Assembly: GCA_020809705.1 (NCBI GenBank)
Contig: CP085833.1
Location: forward strand, 3,286,001 to 3,350,000
Length of the DNA: 64,000 nucleotides
Reading direction: 5' to 3'
Origin: Calonectria ilicicola
Taxonomy: Eukaryota > Ascomycota > Sordariomycetes > Hypocreales > Nectriaceae
Shown here: in pieces, positions 42,505-55,100 of the stretch
Numbering within the stretch: position 1 is the stretch's first letter
Layout of the letters: the number at the start of each line of letters is the position of its first letter
Position numbers and translations under genes: made by a program
Notes under the pieces: model-generated
The model's input: the letters and a program-made list of their open reading frames with translations, nothing else
The model's database searches: none
What the model was told of the DNA's origin: nothing

Positions 42505-44623
42505 TCACTCATCCCTGGTTTTGTCCTTTTGCTTCTTTTGAGCCTCTCTCCTAAATCCAAAATAAATACCAATATTCACAAACACAGCGAAGACAGCGAA
42601 TCCCATGTATAATTTGGCGCCAATTTTCCAGTTGGGGGCCTCTGAAGCAGGGTATGCAGCAAGGGGGACAAAAGCAGACAGCGCGTATGCGACCAAGGTG
42701 CCTGATGGGAACAGTACTGCGCGAACTTCCGGTTGATCCTGCAAGTTTTCGCTCACCCAGGAACACAACAACATCATAGACACTCTGTACACTGTTAGAA
42801 TTTAAAGTATCCAGTTTATTTTATAACTCGGGCAACGCACGCTCCAACATAGTTCATGTAATATCCGGCCATATGGAGCTGTTCGTTTTGAGGGCGAACA
42901 ATTAAAATGGCCAAAGATGTAATGTTTATCACCTATATTATAATTAGCCCAGGTGTGATTTGGCACGTCATGAGAGAGATTTACAGAGTGAAACATCAAA
43001 AATGGTAGTCTAGTACCGAAATAATCGCTGAAGCCACTGAAGAGTACCTCAGATACCAGTTGAATGGCCTGACCAGCAATTGGTAAATAATTGAGCATCC
43101 CCACAGAACTTGAAAGGTGAGCGTCTGTCCATGGTCTAGAAAAGAGGGGAATATTCGGGTTGACATACTACTTCAAGCTTCCATCGGCGTTTTTCAGAGA
43201 CTTGAGCCACAGATTGAAGTAACTGGCAGGCGTAGTGTTTCCACCAAAAGGCCAAGCAACTATCTAAAATTAGAGATGCGATCGGAAATTTCTCTGCAGT
43301 TGAAGAGTCTCTTACTAGCGACCGCCCACAATTGCCAAAAACTAAAGCAACGGATAAAGCTTTTGACGGTAATTCCGATCTGGGGCTTCCGGCCAATTCT
43401 TTTGGCGCGAGCAAGGGCAATATCTTTGGTAAAGGTTAGAATCCATGGGCATTATGAAGACTGGTATATCACAGACCAATATGTCGTTGTTTTAAATAGA
43501 ACTTGGATAAGGGGTTTTGGCGTTCAGGCTGATGGAAAATGAGCTTGCGATTGAATAACATTGCTACGCATACATACATATCCCGGCAATAGAATGAATG
43601 CTATCAATGCAACAGATATGGTGCAAACGCCCTAGAAATGTCAGTGATGGTATGAGATTTGAGAAATTGGGAAAGAATTATACATTTATGATGAACGCCC
43701 AGCGCCACCCAGATCGGCCCAAGACCCCTTCAAGATTTGTCGAGAGAGCCCCCTGCATGGCGCCGGAAAGCATGGCTCCAGTAGGTTGTGCAATATTGTA
43801 TAGGCTCATCCGAAGGGCCAATTCATGGGGCAAGTACCATTGGCTAAAATGTCAGCCTCGAAGCAGCTAAGACCAAGGCTTGCATACCTAATCATAGTAT
43901 AATAGGCAGGCCATGTAGTGCCTTCAAAAAAGCCGATTAAGAAACGCAGGCCAAATACCTGACGATGTTAGCCGACATAATTCGGTCAAATGACTTGTTC
44001 TGGATATATTACCTGGTTAGGGTGGTTGACTAATGACAAGCAGCAAGTCAAGACGCCCCATATGAGCTGTAGATAAAATTAGTTCCATTCCATTGATTTG
44101 GTTGCTTGGTTCCATTAGCAACCTACTTCACAGGCTGGCAGCCATTTTGAGGGCCCGATATACGATATTAGGATACAGGAAGGGTAAAGCATGATCATGT
44201 ACCCGATACTAATAAAAATAAGTATGAGTTGGAAGGGGGGGAAACATAGAGAGCGAGTGTTAAATGGTTGGAACATACTTGAAGTAAGTAGTGAACCAAT
44301 TGTACTCGTTTCCTTGAATATTTAAGTCTTCCTTCATGCCTGAGACATACGCATTGGTCTAGAACAGCTCAGTACAATGCAGTCGTGTGAGTGAAACTAG
44401 ATTTTCTTACAATATTGGTTTGGTCAATGTACTTGAACATATAACCCAAGAATCCAATTACTAGAAATCCCAGATCAAGTCTCCATAGAAATGCCCTTTC
44501 TTCCTTTGGGTCAACCTCGGTAACTGAGGCAGGCCCTCTTTGGTCGCTGCCATCGGTGTCCGTGAATGCAGGGTCTTCCTGAATGGTTTCGATGCCGATC
44601 TCTTTTCCTGATACGGTCGTCAT
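42505..44623 (-). CDS. Dal5-type MFS transporter, 13 exons
   Basis: I could assemble 13 exons: 44623-44411, 44358-44279, 44208-44127, 44066-44013, 43958-43888, 43843-43684, 43631-43578, 43528-43477, 43423-43316, 43259-43172, 43135-42985, 42932-42841 and 42784-42505, giving 494 residues in one frame. The family is the anion:cation symporter group of fungal permeases (allantoate, pantothenate, nicotinate and others). Key stretches: 'FLGYMFKYIDQTNI' in span 1, 'GLRFLIGFFEGTTWPAYY', 'WYLPHELALRMSLYN', 'GWRWAFIINGVCTIS' and the late 'AGYYMNYVGAVSMMLLCSW'. Substrate cannot be told. The junction between exons 10 and 11 uses a weak GTAGTA donor and is the least certain. The C-terminus is short and charged. 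Confidence 0.9.
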
Positions 44624-45758
44624 TTTGGTGATGTTTCAGTGCGACAGTATAACGAAATTGCCATTTGGACGCCTTGAGTTGGTGTGTCGAGGCAGACGGT
44701 GTTATATGATATCAAGACCCCTACGCTGACGACACAACATGTCGTCAGCAAGAGAGACAAAGACGTGCTTCTAGTTCATGGGTCTTGAATAAGTATTATA
44801 ACACCTAGATTCATCATAAATACAGGTGCCTGCGTTCATTTTATTCATGGCGGGACTTTTTTTAATGGCGTGCATCTCAAAGACGTCTTGTAGTTTAAAC
44901 AACGACATTATTCCCGAGCAAGTCAGATATGAACTTTAGGCATATGCTTCAGGTGAAATATAAGCTTATTTCTGAATCATTTTAGTTTTCATTTGGCCTT
45001 GCATTGGGGTACTCGAACAATTCTCGATTACGACATTCATGGCATATATTGTGTAAGCGATAAGACGGCCATCCTGGTGCAGCCAAATCCTTACCAATTA
45101 TGGGTATCGTCCGATAATAGAAAAGCAAAAGACGGTAAATATTTCAAGGGGATACAAAAGCCCATCGAGGCAAATCACATGAACAGAAAAGATTGATGGT
45201 CTCGCCTCATTTAAGGCATGCCAAAACTCCTTTACGTGGGAAAAAAGATGTAACCAAACAGTCGCAAATAAAATGGGTTCAACTGGTTTCCAGGGTGGTC
45301 AGAACTCGGTTTCGTTAAGCGAGCACGTCAGAGGCGGAACCTCTAGTCTCGAAATATCTCCCACATATAACATCATCCAATGTAACATACCATTACCATA
45401 AAGGCGGGAATGCTAGCGACCCCTCTCAACAAAATTTTCTGGTGAAGGTGTCAAGAAGAGGGGTAATAATTCTAGCTTTAATGGACCAAGGGAAATGCTA
45501 TGATTGGGGAAAGGTTTGATAAAGGAATGTGCTTCACTCGTGCCTCATGATTTCAAGCGTTGGGGTGCGGACCGAGGGGCCAGGATTTTCGCTTTCATTA
45601 CAACATGTCTAGAGAATTTCCTTAGTGGAATATGGGGAAAATACAGGCTGTTTGGTTGGCTCGTCGACTTTGATGAAATCGTGAAATCAATTCCCAAAGC
45701 TAACCTAACAATGCAAATGCCATATCATACAAAAACACCGTCTCCCTTTACCCTACAC
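44624..45758. other. Intergenic stretch, no supported gene
   Basis: 1.1 kb, AT-rich, between the transporter start and the stop of the next minus-strand gene. Plus-strand ORFs here, including 45504-45842, have no motifs and the latter overlaps a better gene. Confidence 0.5.
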
Positions 45759-46192
45759 TCACAGGCTGCGCTTGGCCTCTTCAGCAGCGCCTTTTACCTT
45801 GCCCTTAGCGTGCGCGGCAGCTCCTTTGGCTTTCCCTTCTAGCTCGCTGGCTTTTGCCTCTGCCTGGCCACGCAGCTCATCTGCCTTGCCGCTGGTCTTG
45901 CCGTTGGTAATATCTTGCACGCCTTCATTTAACTTGGAGGCAACGGCAGCTATGATTTACATTAGAAATGACTAGTGAAATTTGGGAAAGGGATCTTTAT
46001 ACCTCCTGCGTTGATGCCATCAACAAGCTTGTCGCTCACAGCTCGGTCAACTCCTTTGAGGCCATCCTTTACGGTTTGGGCGGCAGTTCGGTTATATGGG
46101 TGTGTGGTTGAGAAGGCCCGAGGAGCTTGGGTAGCCACGGCTCTTGGGACCATGGTGGCCCGACGAGCGACGCTTTCAATGAGGAACGACAT
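45759..46192 (-). CDS. Mitochondrial LEA-like stress protein
   Basis: Two exons, 46192-46003 and 45949-45759, with a 53-nt intron, give 126 residues. The N-terminus is a mitochondrial targeting signal (basic, amphipathic: 'MSFLIESVARRATMVPRAV' and a FSTTHPYN cleavage-like site). The rest is an alanine-, lysine- and glutamate-rich helix with LEA-type 11-residue-like repeats ('GKADELRGQAEAKASELEG', 'KAKGAAAHAKGKVKGAA'). LEA proteins are disordered in solution and protect membranes or enzymes during drying or cold. The intron falls at the boundary of the two parts. A function in desiccation or conidial survival is inference. Confidence 0.8.
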
Positions 46193-47061
46193 TGTAAAAT
46201 GTGATGGTTGTGATGTGATGTGTGGAATGTACTTTGTGTTTTGGGTGTGGTGACACAAGTCTTTGGAGTATTCGTTGAGACGCTGACCAGAGTTTATGAA
46301 GAGAAAAAGTAGGCGATTTGAATCTATTCAAGTACACATCATGATCTTCTCGGCTCGGCATGTGAGACCGCGACCGGAGGGATGTATGACGGTGCTGGTG
46401 GTTGGCTTCGTGCGCATGATGTCATGACACCCAGCCGCAGGACTCCGCCTTTGGAGACGCGCCCGCACGTGGAACCGGCCAAGGAGCAGTGATGACGCGG
46501 GGCACTCTGGCCGCCGGCGGGTTATTTGTGTGATTTGCCTCGCTTGTGGAATTCGATGGCCGATCTTGATGGGCCCAGCGGCGTTTTGGGCACTGATGGG
46601 CGCGAGTTAGTCGCTGGTCATGATGCCTGGACTTGTCACTGTCATCTGCGGCGAGTAAGCCAAACTTGCTTGACGGAACCGGTGAAGTCAGAGATCAAAC
46701 AAGACAGCGTCATGCCTAAGTTTATTTTTATTCTTTTTTTTTTATACAGATGGCAGCTTGAAACATCTAAGACCAATTAAAAAAAAAAGAGAACAAGAAA
46801 ATTATCATTGAAAATTCCACCGTTGTATCCCGGCTCTGATCTGGTTTCTATGTCATGTTGTAAAGCTCACAGAGCATCCGCTAAACGAGAGCATGAAGAA
46901 AAATGCGATGCTTCAACATCGTTTCTATGATAAAACAAAGAAAAAGAGAAAAAAAGAACAGAGACAAGAAAAATAAGACAAAATGCCCACTCGTAATTCG
47001 TAATTCCATTTACTCATCAAAGGTTTCCCGCGCGGAAACCTTGGTCCTTGAGCTTCGCCAC
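46193..47061. other. Intergenic stretch, no supported gene
   Basis: 869 bp with an A-rich stretch (46920-46985) and poly-T/poly-A runs near 46730-46800. No gene supported. Confidence 0.5.
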
Positions 47062-49103
47062 CTAAATGCTAACACCATCTTCTCTGTCTTGGTCATTGGC
47101 TAGTCCTGGGCGTTGACGAGTTAACCCAAGGCCGATATGCCGAATGATGGGATCGGTTGAACTGCGTGTGCTTTTTTCATCACAATCGCCCTCGCAGACC
47201 TCATCTGCGGAGGTTCCCGCCCTGCGATTGATGACATTGTCAATACGCAATCGTGGGGGACCTGAGTTCATTGTGATTCCATTCTTGGGGGGCCCAGCTA
47301 AAAAGGAGTCAGCAAATAGGAAACCTTGATGTATCAAAGCAGACACTCACAAAGCAAGAGATCAAATAGTTTGACAATGACAGGGCCCCAAACCGTCACT
47401 GCAATAATCTGTCCATAAGACCACCGCTTTGCAGCAAAGCTCTCGGCAGTAATGACTTTGGTGAGGGAAATCATGTAAAGTATGTTAATCACAAGATACG
47501 TGACTTCTAGAAAGCGCCAAAGCCACCGTTTAAGCGCAAGACCGCGCTTTCTCTTTCCCCACGACGGCATTCGTCCAACGCGATATGTTCCAATACGCAT
47601 GTGCTTTGTTAGATTATGTTTTCGAATGGTCCATGCGAACTGGTCAATGATCAAGACGATGATTGCAAGTGTATCAAGAAACAAAAATGTCATCTTGTAA
47701 AGGAGCGGATGGGGAAAGAAACTAAAGCCGATAGTCGTGCCGTTGGTTGCAGCACAGTAAGTCCGCGGTGATGGGTTGTAGCCACACCCCTTTAACACTG
47801 TCTGGCTTTTGAAGATTGCAAAGGCATCTTTGAAGTAGACGCGCTGGCTCGCAGCGCCAATCACTAGAAAATACTCAACAAGGAAGCCCAAGAAGGTGTG
47901 CCAGTTGCGGATTCCCTCGTGGTGAAGTAGAATCTGCACAAGGAACATGGGAAGCACGCCGTTCTGACTGACGTGGTACGCAATGGCTGAATTAAGAACA
48001 ATCTCGCCCCAAAACGTCCCTTCAGACGAATTGACGACAATGGCAAGGATGGACGCAATCTGCAAGGCAAAGATGAACCAGCACTGTGCTTCCTGAAACT
48101 CGACCAAGGTTGTAGCAATGGCAATGCTGGTGCGGGACAAGCCGCTTGTGTCGCGCCAGATCATCGTCTCGATGCGGGTGAGCCCACGCTTAATGCCAGC
48201 TGGGGACCGCGGCTGCTCGCTCTTACGGCCAGAACCCTGGGTGATGCGAACCCAGAGCGTGAAGCCTTTGGTCAAGAGATACAATGCTGCGCTAAAGGAA
48301 ACCTACAGGGCAATGCTTTAGTACGGTAACATCTCTACACAACAGGTTGCATCAAAGACCTACTTGAAGTACATATGAAATTAAAACCTATGACAATCAA
48401 GTTAGTCACTGGTCTTTTAGAATATTATCTTTTTTTCAAATAATATTTTTTAGAGCTAATGGTTTCTTACACCTGGCCCGAAGATGTCGGGGTCAATTTC
48501 GGCTTGTAAATCGGGGCAAAACTTGCCCAGAGCGTCAAAGATGTTCTCGGCACTAGAGTTTGTGGACAAGCGCCCAATGGAGCGATCGCAACTCTGGCTC
48601 AGCCCGTCGTTGTCGCAGGCGTCTTGAGCGCAGGTGACGAGAGACTCGAGCACCGGGGCCGAATCAAAGCTGGCTAGGGTCCCAGAGCCCATGATGGCGC
48701 TGGCGTTGCGCTCCGCCTCGTCGCTGATGTAGTAGACCTTTTCATCCTGGGTCCAGTAGGAAATCGAGGCGAGGGCAGCACAGTTGTAAAAGGTCTCGAG
48801 CGAGTCAAAGAAGGAAGACGAGGTTTTGCAGGCCAGCGTGCAATCCGTGACGCCGTTCACCTCGCAGCCAGTGTGGAAGAGGTTGACCTCTTGGCCACCC
48901 TCGATGCTGGTGGCAAAGAGCTCCTTGAAAGTAAGGCTCGAGTCCGTCGCAGACGAACCAAGCTTGGCAATGTCTTCAAAGGGGAAGAAGTCGGTTGTGC
49001 CATCAACGCTGTCTCGCAGCAGGACTCTGATGGCCGTTCCAGACGCCGCGGCAGAGCGGGTGGCCAGCACAATCGCCACGGCAAGCGACGAGAAGCGCGT
49101 CAT
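47062..49103 (-). CDS. Seven-span membrane protein, cysteine-rich ectodomain
   Basis: Four exons, 49103-48471, 48387-48364 (only 24 nt), 48302-47351 and 47297-47062, give 614 residues. Residues 1-22 form a signal peptide (MTRFSSLAVAIVLATRSAAA). The next about 190 residues hold eight cysteines ('TGCEVNGVTDCTLACK', 'FYNCAALAS', 'VTCAQDACDNDGLSQSCD', 'KFCPDL'), with N-glycosylation sites. Seven hydrophobic spans follow, starting at about residue 212, then a hydrophilic cytosolic tail of about 80 residues. The layout resembles a receptor, but I do not recognise the family and see no CFEM or Pth11 signature. An upstream in-frame ATG at 49235 would bury the signal peptide, so I prefer 49103. Confidence 0.75.
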
Positions 49104-50423
49104 GGCGAGCAACACAAAGGGGCGGTCGAGCAGGCTAACAGCAGCGGGGTGCCATTCCCAAGAGTCCTCGCACCGTCCCCAGGCTGGGAGAGTTGAATCC
49201 TTGCTGGAACCGCAAGGCTGGACATAGCATTCCACCCAGGGCGTGCTTGTAGTTTATAATACAACAGCAAGACAGACAGCTTTCTGGCTATCAAAACCCT
49301 CGTTGCTTCGAATTCCAGAGGGGGGAAAAACCGACAAAGGAGACCGACAGTCCCGAAAGGCTGGATGCGGGCCCATGCTGCGGCCAGGCTGCAAATGAGC
49401 GGATCCCTCCACAGCCTTGGCGTAATTCCCCCAGAAGTTTAGAGCCAGCAAGGGTTCGCGCATGCGCGAGGAAGAGGAACAACACCAGAGGAGCCGGTGT
49501 GTGAATGCGTGCGGGAAAAAAAAAAGCTTCGCATCACAGCTTCCCTGCTGCTCTCTGTCGGCGCTGTCACAGTGGAGACGGCACGGGTTTTTTTATGCGT
49601 TGTCTGTCATAGCACACGATAGTTCGTGTGCGCGAGCATGGGCATGATGCATAATTGGGCTTCAAAATCTATCGCCTATCTCTGTCTTTGGCACGAATGT
49701 CTCACCTTTGAATTCCCGGGGTCCACATGGCAATTGAGGCGGTCAAGATGGTTGTGGAATTCTGGCGTCTTGTTCAAGGTGGCACTAATCTCTAGTTAGT
49801 TGTCACATACATGTACTTGTGCAGCACGGAACAAGAAAAAGAAACGAGGTGAGCCATCATGGCCAAACTAGGTCATGCAGTAGTCTTGGCGTATTCTTTA
49901 TTCTCTCTTTCTCGCCTTCTCTCTCTTCTCTTGTCTCTCTGGTTTCCCTTTGGCATGTTGAGTTGTCATGGATAACGAACGGGTCGTTGCGGTGTCAGTT
50001 GTTCTCTTTCATTCGTTCTTTTTCAATAACCCCCCCTCTTACGAAACGAACCAAGAAACAAGAATGAGTGTTCAAATTACTTTTTATTAGGGATTGTATC
50101 TGAACTAGGCATCCTCTTTCTCGTTATCTTGTCTCTGATTTCTGAATTGAAGCAAATGCCAGAAACGATAAGCTACAACAGACACACCCACCACACACCT
50201 TAGACCCTGTAGCGCTACTGGCTGAAAGCAGCCAACCACGGCTCGGCAAATCACTTTAACTGGACCGACCAAAGCCGATGCCAGCCTACGACGTCATTCC
50301 TCCGTCCCTCATTGATAATTGCTTGACAGAGCTACTGCTCAAGATATCACAACATCACATCCACCACCACCAACCAATTCGTCTACACACACACGCAATC
50401 TCTCTCTCTTTTTCTCTCTCACA
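49104..50423. other. Divergent intergenic stretch
   Basis: 1.3 kb between two divergent genes. TC-rich microsatellite-like sequence lies at 49895-49945 and 50398-50422, the latter directly before the next ATG. No gene supported. Confidence 0.5.
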
Positions 50424-51483
50424 ATGCCCCCACGCCTCTCCCGTCCCGTCTTTTCTCTCGTCGTCCTGCGCCCGCTCTCGCGCCGCCTCTACTCCACCGC
50501 CAACGAGCCTCTCATCCGCGTCACAAACCTCCCCGCACCGGGCAGCGGGCACATTCGCATCCTCGAGCTCAACCGCCCCGCCGCCCGCAACGCCCTCTCC
50601 AGGGCCCTGCTTGCCAGCCTGCGCACCGAGGTCGACGCCGTCCACGCGCAGTACGGGCCCAATAGCGAGGAGCTGCCCCCCGCCCAGCGCTTCGGTGGCG
50701 CGGCCGGCGTCGATGAGAAGGGCCCCACGCGGGCCGTCGTCCTCGCCAGCGCCGTCGACTCGTGCTTCTGCGCCGGCGCTGATCTCAAGGAACGACGGGG
50801 CTTCACCCAGGAAGAGTGAGTCGGGAACCCACCCCCCACGTTTCTTTCGTCTCCATCCAGTCAATTGCATATGCAATTGCTCGTGTCTCTAACCCGCCTC
50901 CGTTAGGACTGCCGACTTCCTGATCAACCTTCGCGGAACCTTCTCTTCCCTCGCCAATCTGCCCATCCCGACCATTTCCGCCATCTCATCCGTTGCTCTT
51001 GGCGGCGGTCTCGAGCTCGCCCTTTCCACTCACTTCCGCGTCCTCACCTCTAACGCTACTGTCGGTCTTCCAGAGACCCGCCTGGGTATCATCCCCGGCG
51101 CCGGTGGCACCCATCGCCTCCCCGCCCTCATTGGCCTCGGCCGCGCACGAGACCTCATCCTCACTGGCCGCCGAGTTACCGGACCCGAAGCCTACTTTCT
51201 GGGAATCGCCGACCGGCTCATAGAGGTCGCTCCCGAGGACGAGCGTGATGGCTCTGATCTCCTGGCTTTCGCAAGAAAGGAAGCTCTAGCCGGAGCCGTG
51301 ACACTGGCCCAGGTAATCTGTGAGGGTGGCCCAATTGGCGTCAGGGCGGCGCTTCAAGCAGTTGCTTGGGCTCAGGAGGAAGTGGAAAACAAAATGTACG
51401 AGCGTGTGGTAAACACAGAGGACCGCGACGAGGCTCTGAAGGCTTTCCAGGAGAAGAGGAAGCCCGTATTCAAGGGTCGATAA
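50424..51483 (+). CDS. Mitochondrial methylglutaconyl-CoA hydratase-like enzyme
   Basis: Two exons, 50424-50815 and 50907-51483, give 322 residues. It belongs to the enoyl-CoA hydratase (crotonase) superfamily. The N-terminus is an arginine-rich mitochondrial presequence ('RLSRPVFSLVVLRPLSRRLYST'). The oxyanion-hole segments are present ('SCFCAGADLKERR' and 'AISSVALGGGLELAL'), as are the catalytic glutamate regions ('GLPETRLGIIPGAGGT'). The pattern is nearest to AUH (3-methylglutaconyl-CoA hydratase, leucine breakdown), which also has RNA-binding activity in mammals. A general enoyl-CoA hydratase role cannot be excluded. Exon 1 is markedly GC-rich compared with its neighbours. Start chosen at 50424 because the presequence begins there. 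Confidence 0.88.
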
Positions 51484-51769
51484 AACTATGCACTGTAGCC
51501 ATGTAAAACTGCCATTTTTGTTTTCGTAAAATAATACCCAGCCAGTTACCATGATCCAGACCATCAACATCATCATCGTCGTCACACTAGGCAAGGAGGC
51601 TTAATTTGGGCTTCGTAAAATATCGTTTGCATCGCGTAATCTATTCTCTGATTAGATGGGTATGCTACTGTCGTCCAATGCTGCCGACCCAAACGCCCCG
51701 CACGTGGAATCATTCTCTAGTCCGCCAACAACCAATTCGATCCATCCCACTAAATATCGCTGCACTGCA

Positions 51770-52150
51770 TTAACGCCGCTTTGAGCTTTCCAACGCCCCA
51801 TCTAGCCGCTCCCTAGTAGTCTTCCGCCTCCGCGCCCTTGTTTGGATTCCGGACACCTTAGCCGACTCACTCATGGGTCGTTTACTGCGTTGATTTGCCC
51901 GAGGCATGTTGAGCAAGCCAACCGGGGCTATGCTGTTGCATGTGTTCAGAGTATCAAGGTCTTTCTGCTCCGCAATTCTGTGAACCCGATGTTTAATATT
52001 TTGACCTTTTGTTACCACTTTCTTGGCAAGTAAAGAGGCACCAAGCCCAACTGTACTAAGGTTGCGGTTCAGGGCATGAGCCATGTTAAGAAGAATGTCG
52101 GCACCAGATTTTGCTGTTATCGGAATATTTCCCGCAGTGAAACTTGCCAT
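51770..52150 (-). CDS. Possible small basic protein next to UBP2
   Basis: Open frame of 126 residues on the same strand as UBP2, starting only 9 nt after the UBP2 stop codon. ATG context (CAAGGATGG) is acceptable. The first half looks like ordinary protein ('MASFTAGNIPITAKSGADI'); the second half is basic (RARRRKTTRERL). No family recognised. It may be chance sequence in the UBP2 3' untranslated region, or a separate small gene. Confidence 0.3.
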   Translation of the reverse strand: MASFTAGNIPITAKSGADILLNMAHALNRNLSTVGLGASLLAKKVVTKGQNIKHRVHRIAEQKDLDTLNTCNSIAPVGLLNMPRANQRSKRPMSESAKVSGIQTRARRRKTTRERLDGALESSKRR

Positions 52151-52159
52151 CCTTGATCT

Positions 52160-55100
52160 CTAGTCCATCTTTTGATCCACATACGGTGGCGGCAGCTCGT
52201 CCTCGTCAGGCTTTGGAGCCGGCACCGGCTCACTTTCCACGACAGGGACGTCTCCATCTGCATCCGTAGCCGGTGGTTGCTCAGCTTCAGCAGGGGGGGT
52301 AGGAACCTGCCGCTTTGGAACATTCACATACTCATCCTTGTCCGTGTCTCGGACGTAACAGAGAAAGTATGGTTCGCCACTTGTGCTGAGAGATTTCAAC
52401 ACCTCATCTGTGCTTCGATTGGCCTCCACATTTGAGTCGTTGTACTTGCGCCAAATATTTTGCTCAAAGTCGTGGATCCACACCCAGTAGTGACCAGATG
52501 TCAAATGACCACGATGACAAATGACTGCATGAAGCCGGTATGGGATGTTCTTCAGCCCAGCAAAGTGCTGCTCCAAAGCCTCTTCCCTCTGGCGGAGCTC
52601 GTCGGTCATCATGTCTCGTACCTCAGCTTCAGTTATTTCAATGTTTGTGGGATTAATGATCACTGCTGGAGTAACCGCTTCGGCTGTTGGAGGGTTGACC
52701 AGAAGAAAATCATCTTCAACCGGTCCATCAAAGTCCCAACTCTCCTCCACAAGCAGTAGGGGATCCTCTGTAAGTCCATTCTCGGCTGGCTCAGTAGTCT
52801 TGGCTTGGCCCACATGTGCAGAGTCGTAGCCTTCAAGAAATGCTCCTGTAGTGGGGTTCGCATCCACCTTAGTCTTCTGTGACTTCAGATCTGATATCCG
52901 GTTTGCAATCATCCAGTTTTCTACGCGCTGTTGGAATTCGGGGGAGTCGTGTGGGGCATCCATATATCGGTCCAGATACAGTGTGTCCGGGATGACAACT
53001 GGGTTCCCGTTCTTGCTACCTGTGGATTGCGTGCGTTGAATGAGCACGTGCAGCACAGGTGGGAGAGTCTTGATAGAAGTATATCGTGACAATTTGCTTT
53101 CTTCAATGATCTGCTGGTCAAAGTTGCGACCTAGAGCGTCGTAGAGAGAACAAGGCCCTTCTGGGGCTGGGAATGCTGTGATCGACCGGTCAAAGCTGAT
53201 TTCTTGCTGGTAATTCTTGTCGTCGAATTTTTTAGTATAGTTGATGGTGGTGACGAAAAATGTTTCCATAATCTTTTCCAGCTGGATGCCAGTTGTATTG
53301 TCGACGGAATTTGGCCGAATTGCGGCTTGGAGGCGGTTAAGAATACTGCCCATAACTTCTTCCACATCCTGTTGATCAGTACCGGATGATCTTTTTTGGT
53401 GCTCAAGCGCGTTCAGAACCTTTTGGTCAACTGTCTGCGGCTCCTCGGCATCTGACATCTTCACATCGCCACTAGGATCTTTCGTATCATGAGTACCGTC
53501 TACCGCCACGACAGTTGTGGTTGGCTGGGTATTTTGGGGATCATTCTGGGTTGCGTCATGGAGTTTGTCTTCATCTCCTATTTCAATCACAGATTCGGTC
53601 ATTTGAGCATCGATTACAGCTGACTTTTTGACCTTCTCATATGAGCGATCTGAATCATCAACAAGAGTCTGTGAACTCCCGGTGCTAGCAGTCTCGACAG
53701 AATCTGGAACTGGGGTCTCAATGGCGTTTACCATATCAACATCCTCAACGCTTTTGGTAGGAGGGGCGGGGGAAGGGCGAGCAGGGAGAGGTGGAGGCTT
53801 TGGCGTTGCGGATGTCTCACCCGCCTGCTTCGAATCATTCAATAGAGTGTGTGTAGATAGAAGAACTGCATTTGCCAATCGCTGCGAAGGTCGAGTAGCA
53901 ACTTTGTCGGATGTCTGCAGGTTGGCAAACAACTCAGAGAGTTCCTGTGCAACTGTTCATAATTAGCAAAAGGTTCTTGAAAGATGAAGAGATTGGCAAG
54001 ATAGCATACAGGCTTGGGCAACAACGGCCTCGCCACGGTCCATTTGCATTTTGTTTCCACCAAGCAAGCGTGTCTTGATACTTTCATCATCGAGCTCAAG
54101 CTTGAAGGATTCGTAGTTGAGAGCGATATCTCGAACCGGCTTGACCGTGAACAGATATTGCAAAAGACTGTTAAGATAACATGTGTTGCCGATGTTCTCC
54201 AATCCGACGGGGAGCTCGTAGTTGACGGGTCGAGATGGGTTAGATGAGCTGCCATTAGGAATAGCAATTCCATTTTGCTGGCGCATCTCGTTTATGGTCC
54301 ATTTTAGATCCGTAGCATTAGTGTGGTCCGCAATGGCCTCCATGGCGTCGAGGTACGTAGCCTTTGCTTCCTTGCTTGAGCTTGATTCAACCTAAACAAA
54401 GGTTAGCAGGGCGTTCAGTAAACAACACAAAGAGATGGAGTGTCACAACTCACTTTTGCTTTTGCTGCATCCAGTGCCTCTGGGCCAAATCCGCTTGAGC
54501 CGACAAGGCCCAGAATAACCTTGCTTGTAGCGAGCGACATTTTGGCATCAGCCTCCAATAATAGCGTGGCCTGATAAGTGTCGTCTGTTGATGCTTGTGC
54601 AATAAGAAGGAGCATAGATCTCGCTGTTCCAGCATCATCGGGACTTTTGGCCAATTTTTGTCTGAAAGCCTGAACCAGGGCATCTGCACTGTAGTTGTTG
54701 GGGGGTTGGAGGCCGAGGAAAGTAAGAGCTTGAGACACAAGACCATCATCGTCACTCGTGCTCTGTGTCTGCAGTTGGCTTTCAAATACAGACGACTGTG
54801 TCATTGCGTAGTCGGATAGCTGTTCATCATTCAGATCATTCGCAATTCCAACGAGTGCTTCAATCAACTGCCTGCGTTTATTAGGCAATAACTCCCACTG
54901 TCGCTTGTACGCATTAACAACCATTTCTTTTGGTTGGTTTGGCAGCACTCCAAGAAGCTTGTACCGTTGGATGTTTACCAGCGCATTGTCATTCAAGTTT
55001 GGCACTTCCTGTGCCTGAAGTTCTGAGTGAAGTGCCGGGGTGCAAAGTTCAGCGACAGGGCCCTTCTTGTGAATAAGGCACTGAACTTCGGCTCTGACAT

